From assembly GCA_964384915.1 (NCBI GenBank), contig CAYLMA010000004.1, forward strand, positions 78,076 through 142,075: a stretch of 64,000 nt of DNA. Reading direction: 5' to 3'. A program made the translations under genes and the position numbers. The notes beneath the pieces are model-generated. The model was not told the DNA's origin and ran no database searches. It saw nothing but the letters and a program-made list of their open reading frames with translations. Below, piece after piece: positions 28,586-37,152 of the stretch; positions within the stretch are counted from its first letter, which is position 1; each line of letters starts with the position of its first letter. The stretch is from Sulfurimicrobium sp964384915. Its GTDB lineage: Bacteria > Pseudomonadota > Gammaproteobacteria > Burkholderiales > Sulfuricellaceae.

Positions 28586-28984
28586 TCATCCCTGACAGGC
28601 GCGCAGGAATTGCACGATTTCAGGCGCGTCTGTTCCACCACCACGGATCAGAGCCCACAGATCCTGATCCGGCAAATCGAGCAGGGTATCAAATTCAGCC
28701 TGCTGTTGCGCCGTCAGTTTGGCGTAATTTTCCCCTAGAAAGCGCTCCAGCACCAGATCAAGTTCGAGCATCCCGCGCCGGCAGCGCCAGCGCAGGCGGT
28801 TGAGTTCCTCTTCCGGCGGCTTCTGCGCCTTGCCGCCCCACCCCCCGGCGGGACGGTTCTTGCTCGGGTCCGCCCAGACGAAACGCCCGAACAGCACGCA
28901 GCCCTTCATGCCCGGATTGCAGGGCAAGTTATTCACCCGTTGGCAATGGCCCTTAATCTCATGTGGGCAGCCCCAGCCACTCAT
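28586..28984 (-). CDS. sdhE: Cys-rich domain fused to FAD assembly factor SdhE
   Basis: SdhE helps attach FAD covalently to SdhA. The C-terminal ~85 residues are SdhE, with the key RGxxE-type motif in RLRWRCRRGMLELDLVLERFL, and a DLPDQDLWALI segment. The N-terminal ~45 residues form a small Cys-rich unit (Cys6, His8, Cys14, Cys22 and Cys29 in WGCPHEIKGHC and LPCNPGMKGC) that could bind a metal. The two are joined by a Gly/Pro/Lys linker in one frame, with no start codon in the linker. The G-rich linker DNA (GGGGGGTGGGGC) should be checked for a sequencing slip. The ATG at 28984 has GAGG seven bases upstream. Confidence 0.88.
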   Translation of the reverse strand: MSGWGCPHEIKGHCQRVNNLPCNPGMKGCVLFGRFVWADPSKNRPAGGWGGKAQKPPEEELNRLRWRCRRGMLELDLVLERFLGENYAKLTAQQQAEFDTLLDLPDQDLWALIRGGGTDAPEIVQFLRACQG

Positions 28985-29057
28985 CGCTTCGCCTCAGGTT
29001 TTTTCTTCACGAATTCGGATTTCAGCGACATCGCGCCGCTGCAGTCTATCTTTGAAC

Positions 29058-29753
29058 TCACACCGCCCTCTTCACCAGCAACGCCTTGATCTTGCCGATC
29101 GCCCGCGTGGGATTCAGCCCCTTGGGACAGACCTCGACGCAGTTCATGATGCTGTGGCAGCGGAACAGGCGGTAAGGGTCTTCCAGGTCGTCCAGGCGCT
29201 CGTTGGTGGCCTGGTCGCGGCTGTCGGCGATGAAGCGGTAGGCCTGCAGCAGTCCGGCCGGGCCGACGAACTTGTCCGGGTTCCACCAGAACGAGGGGCA
29301 GGCGGTGGAACAGCAGGCGCACAGGATGCACTCGTACAGCCCGTCCAGTTCGGCGCGGTCCTCGGGCGACTGCAGGCGTTCGATCTCCGGTTCCGGGTCG
29401 GCGTTGATGAGGTAGGGCTTGACCGAGCGGTAATGCTTGAGGAACTGGCTCATGTCCACGATCAGGTCGCGGATCACCGGCAGGCCCGGCAGCGGGCGCA
29501 GTTCGACCGGCTGCTCCAGTTCATGCAAGGGCGTGACGCAGGCCAGGCCGTTCTTGCCGTTGATGTTCATGCCGTCCGAACCGCACACGCCTTCGCGGCA
29601 GGAGCGGCGCACGCTTAAGGACTCGTCCTGCTCCTTGAGCAGCAGGATGGCATCGAGCAGCATCTTCCCTTCCGCCTCGATGTCCAGCTCGTAGTCCTGC
29701 ATGTAGGGCCTGGCGTCGGTTTCAGGGTTATAGCGGTAGATGGAAAATTTCAT
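29058..29753 (-). CDS. sdhB: Succinate dehydrogenase iron-sulphur subunit
   Basis: SdhB carries electrons from FAD in SdhA to ubiquinone. The 231-residue product has the [2Fe-2S] ligands in SCREGVCGSDGMNINGKNGLAC, including the Asp in place of the third Cys as in E. coli. The [4Fe-4S]/[3Fe-4S] motifs are CILCACCSTACP and CHSIMNCVEVCPKGLNP. It is separated from sdhA by the whole jetABC-tumEA-jetD block (about 7.3 kb), which is highly unusual. The 59-base gap to jetD holds no recognisable sdhA remnant. Confidence 0.97.
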   Translation of the reverse strand: MKFSIYRYNPETDARPYMQDYELDIEAEGKMLLDAILLLKEQDESLSVRRSCREGVCGSDGMNINGKNGLACVTPLHELEQPVELRPLPGLPVIRDLIVDMSQFLKHYRSVKPYLINADPEPEIERLQSPEDRAELDGLYECILCACCSTACPSFWWNPDKFVGPAGLLQAYRFIADSRDQATNERLDDLEDPYRLFRCHSIMNCVEVCPKGLNPTRAIGKIKALLVKRAV

Positions 29754-29812
29754 ATGCTTCCTTTACGTCTCGCCGCACAGGGCGGCATGCCTGAGTATAT
29801 GCCCATCCAGCG

Positions 29813-31021
29813 TCAATTTTGCGCCCCGCCGGGCTGCTTGACGAGCTGCGACAGAGCCGACTCAACCCAGCCGTAGCCTATCCTTTCCTGCTCAAGGCGC
29901 AGATTCCCGCGTATCCGGTTGTCCCGCAAATCATCATACAGCGCGCTTTCCTCGGGATTCAGCCTGGGCAGGTCGCGTAGCGTTTGCTTCTCTTCCTCGC
30001 CCCATAGCGGTTCGAAGGCCAACAAGGTGGCGCGATCCATCAAGAACGACTCCACATGGTTGAACTGGCTGCGGATCTGGTCCAGGATGGCGAAGCCGTG
30101 GGTGTCGATATCGCCCCAGTAATGGACGCGGCAGCGCGACAGCCATCCGGCCTGGCCCAGCATCTCGAAACCATAGCCCGCGCCAAAAATGACCAGGCTA
30201 TCCTCCAGCATAGGGAAGGCCAGAAAGTTGATCTCGTTCTCGGTGATGAACACTCTTGTGACCGCGGGTTCGAGCCGGGCAAAGCTCCCGGCATCGAGCG
30301 TGATATCCTGCCCGGGCAAGGAGGGCAACAACCCCGGATCGAGCGGCCGAAAACGGATGCGCAAGGGTTTGTCGCGCAAGCCGTAACGCGCTGCAAACTG
30401 GCTAACGCCGTTGGCGGAGAAATCGATAACCTCTGGGGGCAGAGCGCTGTCCAGCAGTTCAATGAGCACGCCGCGATGCGCCTCGATGAATTTGCTGTGC
30501 ACGCCCGGAATGTCGACCTGTCGCAGATACACGCCGGGGCGGGGATGCGCCTGCAACCAGGCGACGATCTCCAGCAGCCGGTCCCATTCGCCGGCCAGCT
30601 CCAGCGCGCGCAGGGGGCGTTTGGCAAGCCACTCCAGCAATGGCGGCTGACGCTGGCGGGTTGTTTCCAGCAAGACGGCAAAGCGCGAAACTTCCCTTCG
30701 TTTGGCCGTCAACGCAATGGCGGCGTCGAGGCTGTCTATCCACACCTCCGCGGGAATGGTGTTTGCCCCGAAAACGCGATGTCTGAACGCGCGCATTTCC
30801 ACCCGGCAGTGCCGCATGTCGCGAAACTCGGCGACCCAGGCCCGCACTTCATCAAAGCGCTCGGCCATCTCGGCCGAGCTCGGGACCTTGAGCGCCAAGC
30901 GGCGCGGAAACAGCGCCTCCCCCGTCACCAGGCCGGATAGCAGCTCCCCCCTGTCCCACAGCCTCTGCAACTGGGCGCGCAAATCGGCCGGCCGGGTCCA
31001 GTTCACTCTGCCATCGATCAT
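29813..31021 (-). CDS. jetD: Wadjet nuclease subunit JetD
   Basis: JetD is the Toprim-like nuclease (DUF3322/DUF2220) that cuts circular DNA held by the JetABC SMC complex. The 402-residue product has an N-terminal DUF3322 region and a C-terminal Toprim-like domain. Its acidic residues are visible in TENE (260-263), WGDIDTHGF (302-310) and LRLEQE (374-379), so catalysis looks intact. The ATG at 31021 overlaps the tumA stop as ATGA. It is transcriptionally separated from jetABC by the tumEA pair and its promoter, unlike the usual jetABCD run. Followed by sdhB. Confidence 0.93.
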   Translation of the reverse strand: MIDGRVNWTRPADLRAQLQRLWDRGELLSGLVTGEALFPRRLALKVPSSAEMAERFDEVRAWVAEFRDMRHCRVEMRAFRHRVFGANTIPAEVWIDSLDAAIALTAKRREVSRFAVLLETTRQRQPPLLEWLAKRPLRALELAGEWDRLLEIVAWLQAHPRPGVYLRQVDIPGVHSKFIEAHRGVLIELLDSALPPEVIDFSANGVSQFAARYGLRDKPLRIRFRPLDPGLLPSLPGQDITLDAGSFARLEPAVTRVFITENEINFLAFPMLEDSLVIFGAGYGFEMLGQAGWLSRCRVHYWGDIDTHGFAILDQIRSQFNHVESFLMDRATLLAFEPLWGEEEKQTLRDLPRLNPEESALYDDLRDNRIRGNLRLEQERIGYGWVESALSQLVKQPGGAQN

Positions 31022-31380
31022 GCCGCTTTCGCGAGATCGAATTCAGCGTGAATACGGTTGAATGGAACAAACAATTTGCCGTATTCATCTTTCTCGACCA
31101 GGCCCCGCTCAATCAGCGCAGAAATATCACGGTGCACCGCGCTGGCATCACGGCCAAGGTGGCGCGCAAGTTCCCTCACGCCACAATGCCCAGTCCTTTG
31201 CAGCATATCCAGGACACCCCATCGTGCCGGAGTAAGCAAGCGAAAGAGGGTGGAGGGTGACTCGAAGCTCATGAACTCTCCAGCGTATTCACCAGATTCC
31301 CATGCATGGGTAAATTCCTGGCCCGCCTGTTCGAGCGCAGCCAGCACATCGGGCTGAATCTTGATCGTCAATGTCCTCAT
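31018..31380 (-). CDS. tumA: HTH antitoxin, TumA-like (HVO_A0114-type DNA-binding protein)
   Basis: This is a 120-residue DNA-binding protein, probably the antitoxin and autoregulator of the preceding tumE gene. The middle part is a winged helix: TPARWGVLDMLQRTGHCGVRELARHLG then SAVHRDISALIERGLVEKD. The N-terminus (MRTLTIKIQPD) resembles the family start. Toxin-first order with an 11-base gap and a palindrome at the tumE promoter fits the TumE/TumA arrangement. Its stop overlaps the jetD start as ATGA, so jetD translation may depend on it. Functional assignment rests on family memory and gene order. Confidence 0.75.
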   Translation of the reverse strand: MRTLTIKIQPDVLAALEQAGQEFTHAWESGEYAGEFMSFESPSTLFRLLTPARWGVLDMLQRTGHCGVRELARHLGRDASAVHRDISALIERGLVEKDEYGKLFVPFNRIHAEFDLAKAA

Positions 31381-31391
31381 GCTTTTCTCCT

Positions 31392-31661
31392 TTACCTGAC
31401 AGCGTTTGTGAAGTCCTTGACGAGGGCCGGAACTCCCGCAAAGTGGTATGGAAATTCCATCTCGCCCTCGTGCCTGTGATCGCCCTTGCCTCGCTCATTG
31501 TCAAAACCGATCACGCGCTTGCCGTTTTCCAGATAGACGAGCCTGTACTTGTACCGGTGCCCCGAGGGAAGGACGGAATTGGCCACCTCCCAGATCACCA
31601 TGCGCAACATGGCGCCATCTTCAAAATCCTGCTCAAAGCGATAAAGTAGCCGGGCTTTCAT
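31392..31661 (-). CDS. tumE: TumE-family toxin (DUF6516)
   Basis: The 89-residue product resembles the TumE/DUF6516 family of small toxins. The recognisable part is a basic-aromatic core YKYRLVYLENGKRVIGFDNERGKG then a His-rich DHRHEGE segment, as in other family members. It is the first gene of a two-gene unit with tumA. No ribosome-binding site precedes the ATG at 31661, and the predicted transcription start falls at or within a base or two of that codon, so the message is probably leaderless. The target of the toxin is not evident from the sequence. Confidence 0.75.
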   Translation of the reverse strand: MKARLLYRFEQDFEDGAMLRMVIWEVANSVLPSGHRYKYRLVYLENGKRVIGFDNERGKGDHRHEGEMEFPYHFAGVPALVKDFTNAVR

Positions 31662-31697
31662 GTTGATGTTTATATCAACATACTAGGGCGCTGTCAA
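31661..31697 (-). promoter_or_regulatory. Consensus sigma-70 promoter with palindromic operator before tumE
   Basis: On the minus strand there is a perfect -35 TTGACA (31692-31697), a 17-base spacer and a -10 TATAAA (31669-31674). The -10 sits inside a perfect 7-bp-arm palindrome, TGTTGAT-ATAAAC-ATCAACA (31661-31680), which ends at the tumE ATG. A repressor bound there would cover the -10 and start site, the classic layout of an autoregulated toxin-antitoxin promoter. It is the best promoter match in the window. It would drive tumE, tumA and jetD, and perhaps sdhB onward. Confidence 0.82.
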
Positions 31698-31707
31698 ACT
31701 GATCACG

Positions 31708-34700
31708 CTAAGCGCCGACGACACCCCGTCGGCGCTCGTTTTCCGCGCGGTACTCCTCGATCGACAGATTGCGCAGCCTGGAATCGCGCCCTTCCTCGTT
31801 ATACACGAAGCCTACGCTGGAAACGTAGGGTTCGATGATGTGGATTTTCTGCAAGGGGGTGACGATCAGCAGTTGCAGGTTGAGTTGGTCGAACAGGCGC
31901 AAACCGTATTGTGCGGATTCATCCGAACCGCGCCCGAAGGCTTCGTCTATCACCACGAAACGGAAAGAGCGCGAACGCACCGCCCCCCATTCCAGCCCGA
32001 ATTGATAGGCCAGGCTCGCGGCCAGGATGGTGTAGGCCAGTTTTTCCTTCTGCCCGCCCGATTTGCCGCCGGAATCGGAATAATGCTCGTGCTCGCTGTC
32101 GTCATCGCGCCAGCGCTCGCTGGCGGCGAACACATACCAGTTGCGCACGTCGGTCACCTTGGCGGCCCAGCGGCGGTCCGGTTCCGACAGGCCTTCCCGC
32201 CCGCGGAAGCGCTCGATGATGTGCTTGACCTGCAGGAACTTGGCTTCCGAATACTGGGCGTCTTCCGAGCCCGTCAGCGCGCCTTCAGTGCAGGCGCGCA
32301 ACTCGGCCTGGAAATCGCGGATGTCGGCATCAGGCGCGGTCTGCGCTTCCAGCACGATGTAGCGCCCGGTATTGTAGTCAATCTTGGTGAGCGATTCGTT
32401 GATGCGCGCGATGCGCTCCTTGATCGTTTCCCGCTCGCGTGCCAGTTGCGACTGGAAGTTGGCCACTTCGCGGATGGTGTTCTCGTTGAGCAATTCCTTG
32501 AAACGCGCCTCGAAGCGGGGCAGATCGTCAGCCGCCAGGTTTTGCAGCATCGTCCGGTATTCGGAGGCCGCTTCCATACTGGCATCGACCTCGGCGGTTT
32601 CCAGCTTGAACGCCTCCTTGTAGGCGGCCATGGCCTGGATGACCCTGTCGCGCAGCGATTTGAGTTTCCTGTCTTCGGCGTCGATCCTGGCCTGCAGCCA
32701 GTCGCGCATGTCCCGCTCGCGGTTGTCGCAGGATTCGATACTGAGAGAGTGCTCGCCCAGGGCCTCGCCGCGCAGGGCTTCGAGGCGCTCGAACCAGCCG
32801 CTTTGCGCCGGGCCGAGCAGCGCCAAGGTTTGCTCGCGCAGATTCTCGGCGGCCTCGCGTTTGGCCTGGGTTGCCCCCAGTTCGCGCGTCTTGTCCGCCA
32901 GCGCCGTTTCCGTCAGGGAAAGCTCGCCCTGCAGCGCAGCCAGGCGCGCGCTCAGGCTCTGGAGCAAGTCGGAAGCCGACTCCAGCTGACGCTTCTCTTC
33001 CTGTAGTTTCGCCACCTCGACAGCCAGGCTTTGCCAGTCGAGTTCGCTGAAATCCGCATATTCGTCGAGCTTCGAAAGCACGGTGAGGCGCTCCTTGAGC
33101 GCGCCCTGCTCGGCCTGTATCTTGCCGAGCAGGGCGCCCAGCTCTCCCAGCTTCATTTCCAGCTGCCGCGCCCGGGCCTCGAGTGCTGCGATCTTGGCCG
33201 CGTTGCTCCAGCCCAGCACGTAGCGGCTGCGGTCATCCAGGCGGTGACGGTCGTCTTTCTCGTGGCGCTCGCCGGGCGCCTTGGTCTGCCCGGCTCGAGT
33301 AATGGCGCGGGCCTCGCGCCGGAACTGCTCCTGCGTGGCGCAGCAGGCAACATCGAAGCGGTGCGCCAGCTCGCGTTCCAGCCAGTCGTAGAGAGGCGAA
33401 TCAGGCTTGATGGCCAGCTTGCGCGCCAGCGAATCCCGGTGCAGGCTGGGCAGCTCGGCGCGCGAACCCTGGCGCACCCGGAAATACACCAGGCGTCCCC
33501 GCAGGTGGGTTCTGTCAACCCAGTCCGCAACGTCCGCATAATGGGCGTCCGGCACCAGCAGCGACAAGCCGAAATTGCGCAACAGCCGCTCGGCAGCCCC
33601 TTCCCAGTCGCGCTCGTCCTCATGCACCTGCAGCAGCTCACCGGCGAACGGCATTTCCGCCTCGGACAAACCCAGCGCCTTGCACAGGGCCACCCGCATG
33701 GCCACCTGCTCGGCGGGGATATTGCTGCGCCGCGCTTTCAGGCTGTCGATTTCGGCTGAAATCTCATCATGCTGCTGCCTGCCCTGCCGCAAGCTCACCC
33801 CGTGCTCGGTCAGGCCGTTTTGCAGGCTTGCTTCCCTTGCCAGCGCAGCCTCCGCCAGGCCCGCGAAACGCTGCCGCTGGGCGCCGAATCCGTCCTCATC
33901 GCCGGCCGGCGTCTCACCCAGGACGCGCACCAGCTCGCCATAACGCTCGGCCTTGCGCTCGCGCGCCTGGCGCTCCTGGTCTTTCCTGCGGATTTCCACG
34001 GCGAGGCGCTCCAGCCGGTCGCCGCCGTTTTCGGCAATGCTGCGCTTCAATTCAGTTTCGCTTACCCGCTGGGCGTCCCGAATTTCCTCGAATCGTTTGG
34101 CCTGAGCATTCTGCCGCTGCCATTCCTCCGCCAGGCCGGCGATGCGTTTTTCCAGCAGCCCGAGTTTCAGTCCTGCGAACCAGGGCCTGAGCGCCTCGCG
34201 GCAGGCGCGCAGTTCCTCGCTGCGGCTGGTGAGATCGGCATGCCGGTCGCAATCCGCCATCAGGGGCGTCAGCATTTCCACCTGGCGCTTGGCCTTGAGC
34301 ACTGCCTCATGCGCCCGGTTGAGGTCATCAAAGTGCCCGATCAGGGCCGTGATGCGTGACGCAACCTCAAACGGCTCGAGCATGTGGCTGCGCACGAAAT
34401 CGGTGAGGTTGCCGACGGACTTCATCGACACCGTCTGATGGAACAATTCCAGTGCCTGGTCGTTCTCAATGCCGAAGCGTCGCCGGAACCAGGCGCCGTA
34501 GGGCGGAAAACTGTCGAATACGTCTGCATTCAAGATCCGCAGTTTCTTACGCAAGGCGGAAATGTCCGGGCCGAACTGCGCGAAGTCAGCCGCAATCGAC
34601 AAATCGCGCTCCGCGCCGACGAAGAAGCGCGCGGGCTGCCCCTGTGCCTCCTTCATCCAGAAAACCTGGGCCAGCGTCACCGTCTGGTCGTAGCCCGCGT

Positions 34701-35082
34701 TGTGAAACACGCCCAGGATGACCGAATAGTTGTTGTGATCGCGCAAAGCCACTGGCTTGGCGGAACCGGACACTTCATTGCGCTCCGACTTGTAATGCCC
34801 GAGCACGTAGGAGCGCAGCGAGCGCTCCTTGCTGTCGGCCCCGGCGGCCTTGTTGTAGGCGATGCGGTGCGCGGGCACCAGCAGCGTGGTGACCGCATCG
34901 ACCAGGGTTGACTTGCCCGATCCGATGTCGCCGGTGAGCAGGGCGTTTTTTCCCGCCGGATTCAGCGTCCACACCCGGCCATCGAAAGTGCCCCAGTTGA
35001 AGACTTCCAGGCGCTGCAGGCGAAAGCCAGAAAGCGTGTCGTCGGCGACGAAATCGAAGCCCAGGGTCTGCAAATCATTCAT
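31708..35082 (-). CDS. jetC: Wadjet SMC-like ATPase JetC
   Basis: JetC is the MukB-like SMC motor that extrudes plasmid DNA. The 1124-residue product has Walker A at residues 51-59 (GDIGSGKST) and very long Glu/Arg/Gln-rich coiled-coil arms around a central hinge region. Near the C-terminus are the ABC signature SGGQKEKLAYT and Walker B FRFVVIDEAFGRGSDESAQYG. I chose the ATG at 35082, preceded by GGAGAG, and it overlaps the end of jetB by eight bases. Longer N-terminal readings lie within jetB. All ATPase motifs look intact. Confidence 0.94.
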   Translation of the reverse strand: MNDLQTLGFDFVADDTLSGFRLQRLEVFNWGTFDGRVWTLNPAGKNALLTGDIGSGKSTLVDAVTTLLVPAHRIAYNKAAGADSKERSLRSYVLGHYKSERNEVSGSAKPVALRDHNNYSVILGVFHNAGYDQTVTLAQVFWMKEAQGQPARFFVGAERDLSIAADFAQFGPDISALRKKLRILNADVFDSFPPYGAWFRRRFGIENDQALELFHQTVSMKSVGNLTDFVRSHMLEPFEVASRITALIGHFDDLNRAHEAVLKAKRQVEMLTPLMADCDRHADLTSRSEELRACREALRPWFAGLKLGLLEKRIAGLAEEWQRQNAQAKRFEEIRDAQRVSETELKRSIAENGGDRLERLAVEIRRKDQERQARERKAERYGELVRVLGETPAGDEDGFGAQRQRFAGLAEAALAREASLQNGLTEHGVSLRQGRQQHDEISAEIDSLKARRSNIPAEQVAMRVALCKALGLSEAEMPFAGELLQVHEDERDWEGAAERLLRNFGLSLLVPDAHYADVADWVDRTHLRGRLVYFRVRQGSRAELPSLHRDSLARKLAIKPDSPLYDWLERELAHRFDVACCATQEQFRREARAITRAGQTKAPGERHEKDDRHRLDDRSRYVLGWSNAAKIAALEARARQLEMKLGELGALLGKIQAEQGALKERLTVLSKLDEYADFSELDWQSLAVEVAKLQEEKRQLESASDLLQSLSARLAALQGELSLTETALADKTRELGATQAKREAAENLREQTLALLGPAQSGWFERLEALRGEALGEHSLSIESCDNRERDMRDWLQARIDAEDRKLKSLRDRVIQAMAAYKEAFKLETAEVDASMEAASEYRTMLQNLAADDLPRFEARFKELLNENTIREVANFQSQLARERETIKERIARINESLTKIDYNTGRYIVLEAQTAPDADIRDFQAELRACTEGALTGSEDAQYSEAKFLQVKHIIERFRGREGLSEPDRRWAAKVTDVRNWYVFAASERWRDDDSEHEHYSDSGGKSGGQKEKLAYTILAASLAYQFGLEWGAVRSRSFRFVVIDEAFGRGSDESAQYGLRLFDQLNLQLLIVTPLQKIHIIEPYVSSVGFVYNEEGRDSRLRNLSIEEYRAENERRRGVVGA

Positions 35083-35701
35083 CGCCAGACTCTCCAAGCT
35101 GAACCTGATAGGCCGCCAGCCGCGCGTCGAAATCCGCCAGCCATTGCGCGTCCACAAAAGCCTTGAGAATGCGGCGCACCTCGAATGCAGGCTGGCCCGC
35201 GCCCGCCTTGAGCTTGCGCAGAAAGCCCAGTTCCACGATCCTGTTCAGGTGGGTCTCGATCTGGTCGATCAGTTTCGCCTCGTTGCTGCTTTCGGGCAGA
35301 AACACCCGGACCAGCTCGACAATTTCATCACGGCTCAGCACCAGCCGCATGTCGCCGCCGCTGGCGTCAAATTCGGCCAGCTTCTTGCGCAACAGCGCCA
35401 GCAGCAGGCTCACCGGAAAGGACAGCGGCCGCCGCGCCACCAGGCGGGGCAGCCTGGGCGCCGCATCGTCCCCGCTTTCCGGGCGCGCGCGCAGAAAGGC
35501 ATAACCCTCGGACTCGTCGAGCACCAGCTCCAGGCCCAGCACCGCCATGTAATCACGCACCCGCGCCTGCAAGTTGAGCAAGGTATTCCACAGGCCGGCA
35601 TCGGCTTCCTGGTAAATCACGCCCTTGAGCAAAAGGATGACCGGTGCCGATAAATCGACGCCTGCCGCCCCAATTTCCAGTTCCTGTTCCACTACCCTCA
35701 C
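35075..35701 (-). CDS. jetB: Wadjet subunit JetB (DUF4194, MukE-like)
   Basis: JetB is the MukE-like winged-helix partner of the JetA kleisin. The 208-residue product contains the DUF4194 pattern APVILLLKGVIYQEADAGLW, the ARVRDYMAVLGLELVLDESEGYAFLR segment, and a C-terminal winged helix with DQIETHLNRIVELGFL. The GTG start at 35701 overlaps the jetA stop as GTGA, and its end overlaps jetC. The tight overlaps show that jetA, jetB and jetC are translated as a unit. Confidence 0.92.
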   Translation of the reverse strand: MRVVEQELEIGAAGVDLSAPVILLLKGVIYQEADAGLWNTLLNLQARVRDYMAVLGLELVLDESEGYAFLRARPESGDDAAPRLPRLVARRPLSFPVSLLLALLRKKLAEFDASGGDMRLVLSRDEIVELVRVFLPESSNEAKLIDQIETHLNRIVELGFLRKLKAGAGQPAFEVRRILKAFVDAQWLADFDARLAAYQVQLGESGDE

Positions 35702-37152
35702 CTCACAAAGATCACGCGCGGCAAGCGCGCCTGCTTCATTTGTTCCTGGCCATCCGCCCCCTCCCGCCTCCAGACGACGGTCTCGGTCGCATCCTCATCC
35801 ACCACGGCCTTGAAAGTATCCCCGGCAAGCTGCAGGTAGGCCACCAGTTCGGCCAGCCCGTGCTGCAGCGGCTGCATCTCGCACAGCTCGCTCAGCGTGA
35901 TTTGCGCGCGGTCCTGCAAGGCATGGCGGACATGCCGCGCCAGGGCGCCCTTGTCGATCACCACCTGCGCGTAAAGCGCTGCCGCGTCCACATCGGCATC
36001 GCCCGTCTCCAGCGCCACATCGGCGATCACCGGCTTGATGGCCGGGGTATGGAGCGGCCGCTCCATCGGCAGGTCGATATCGGCTGCCGTGTCCGCGATA
36101 TCCATCACCGCGCCCGGCGGGGAAAACGCCCGCAAGGCCAGCGCCTTGGCTTCGATGCCATGCAGAATATCCATGATGCGGCGATTTTCCAGCCAGGCCT
36201 GGTCGTCCAGGAAACGCCGCAATTGCTGCGAGAGCTGGGCCACGGTGCGCTGGGTGTGCTCGCCGGCTTCAAGCCAGTCGTAGTGCACGCGGCGCGTTCG
36301 CGCGTCGGGCTTGAGCTCGGCGACCGGCGGCAAGCAGAGGACGCGATCAAGCAGCGCCGACAGCTCTTCCTGCCTGCTGCTGGACATCAGGAAATCCCAG
36401 AATGCGCGGAAACTCTTGCCCTGGTCGGAGTCGGAAATCGCATCGCGCTCGCCCATGATCTCTTCCAGCAACTCGCCTTTTGAGCCTTCCCATAGCGCGA
36501 TGCGTTCCCGCACGCGCCGGTCAAGCCCGCGAAAATTATGCTCCACCTCGCGGAAATCGGCGAGCAACTCGCGCGCAATCTGGATGAATTGCTGGAAGCG
36601 GTCTTTTAACGCGGTGTCGTCCAGCAGCGGAATATCGCCAGACAAAACGCGCGCCATCTCGGCGTCGATCTCGTCGCGCCGCCGCTGCAGCTCGGCAATG
36701 CGTGCCTCTGGATCAGTTTCGCTGCCCTCGTTCATCTGCTTGAGCAATTCGAACAGGGTGAGCAAGCGCGACTCGGTGCCCACAAAGCTGCGTTCGGTCA
36801 GCGTCCCAAGCCAGGCTATCGCCTTCTCGGTAGCGGGGGTCAGGTCGAAATTTGGCTCGTCCGAACCTTGCACGTAAAACTTGCGCAGCCAGGCCTTTTC
36901 GCTGCTCGCCCAGTCATTGAGGTATTCGAGCGCCGGTTTCGGGAACATCTCACTCCCGAGGCCTTCCCGCAAGGCAAAAATCTCATCCTCCAGCGCCTCC
37001 ACCAGGTCAGCCTGAGCCATCACCCGCACGTTCGGAACGATGAATATGCGCTGCAAAAAACTCGCCACCAGCGGTGCATGATCGGAGCGCAGCAATCGCC
37101 AGGCGGGGTGGCTCTGGCGCAACAAATCGAGCGTGGCGTAATCGAGGCTCAA
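35698..37152 (-). CDS. jetA: Wadjet kleisin subunit JetA (DUF3375, MukF-like)
   Basis: JetA is the MukF-like kleisin that closes the JetC ring. The 484-residue product reads LDYATLDLLRQSHPAWRLLRSDHAPLVASFL at its N-terminus, the usual DUF3375 opening. A FVGTESRLLTLFELL segment, long helices and a C-terminal winged-helix region (ITLSELCEMQPLQHGLAELVAYLQL) follow. No ATG is available. The TTG at 37150-37152 gives the family start and its last two bases are part of the sdhA stop (TTGA), so jetA is translationally coupled to sdhA. The frame stays open upstream through sdhA, which is a shadow. Confidence 0.92.
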   Translation of the reverse strand: MSLDYATLDLLRQSHPAWRLLRSDHAPLVASFLQRIFIVPNVRVMAQADLVEALEDEIFALREGLGSEMFPKPALEYLNDWASSEKAWLRKFYVQGSDEPNFDLTPATEKAIAWLGTLTERSFVGTESRLLTLFELLKQMNEGSETDPEARIAELQRRRDEIDAEMARVLSGDIPLLDDTALKDRFQQFIQIARELLADFREVEHNFRGLDRRVRERIALWEGSKGELLEEIMGERDAISDSDQGKSFRAFWDFLMSSSRQEELSALLDRVLCLPPVAELKPDARTRRVHYDWLEAGEHTQRTVAQLSQQLRRFLDDQAWLENRRIMDILHGIEAKALALRAFSPPGAVMDIADTAADIDLPMERPLHTPAIKPVIADVALETGDADVDAAALYAQVVIDKGALARHVRHALQDRAQITLSELCEMQPLQHGLAELVAYLQLAGDTFKAVVDEDATETVVWRREGADGQEQMKQARLPRVIFVR

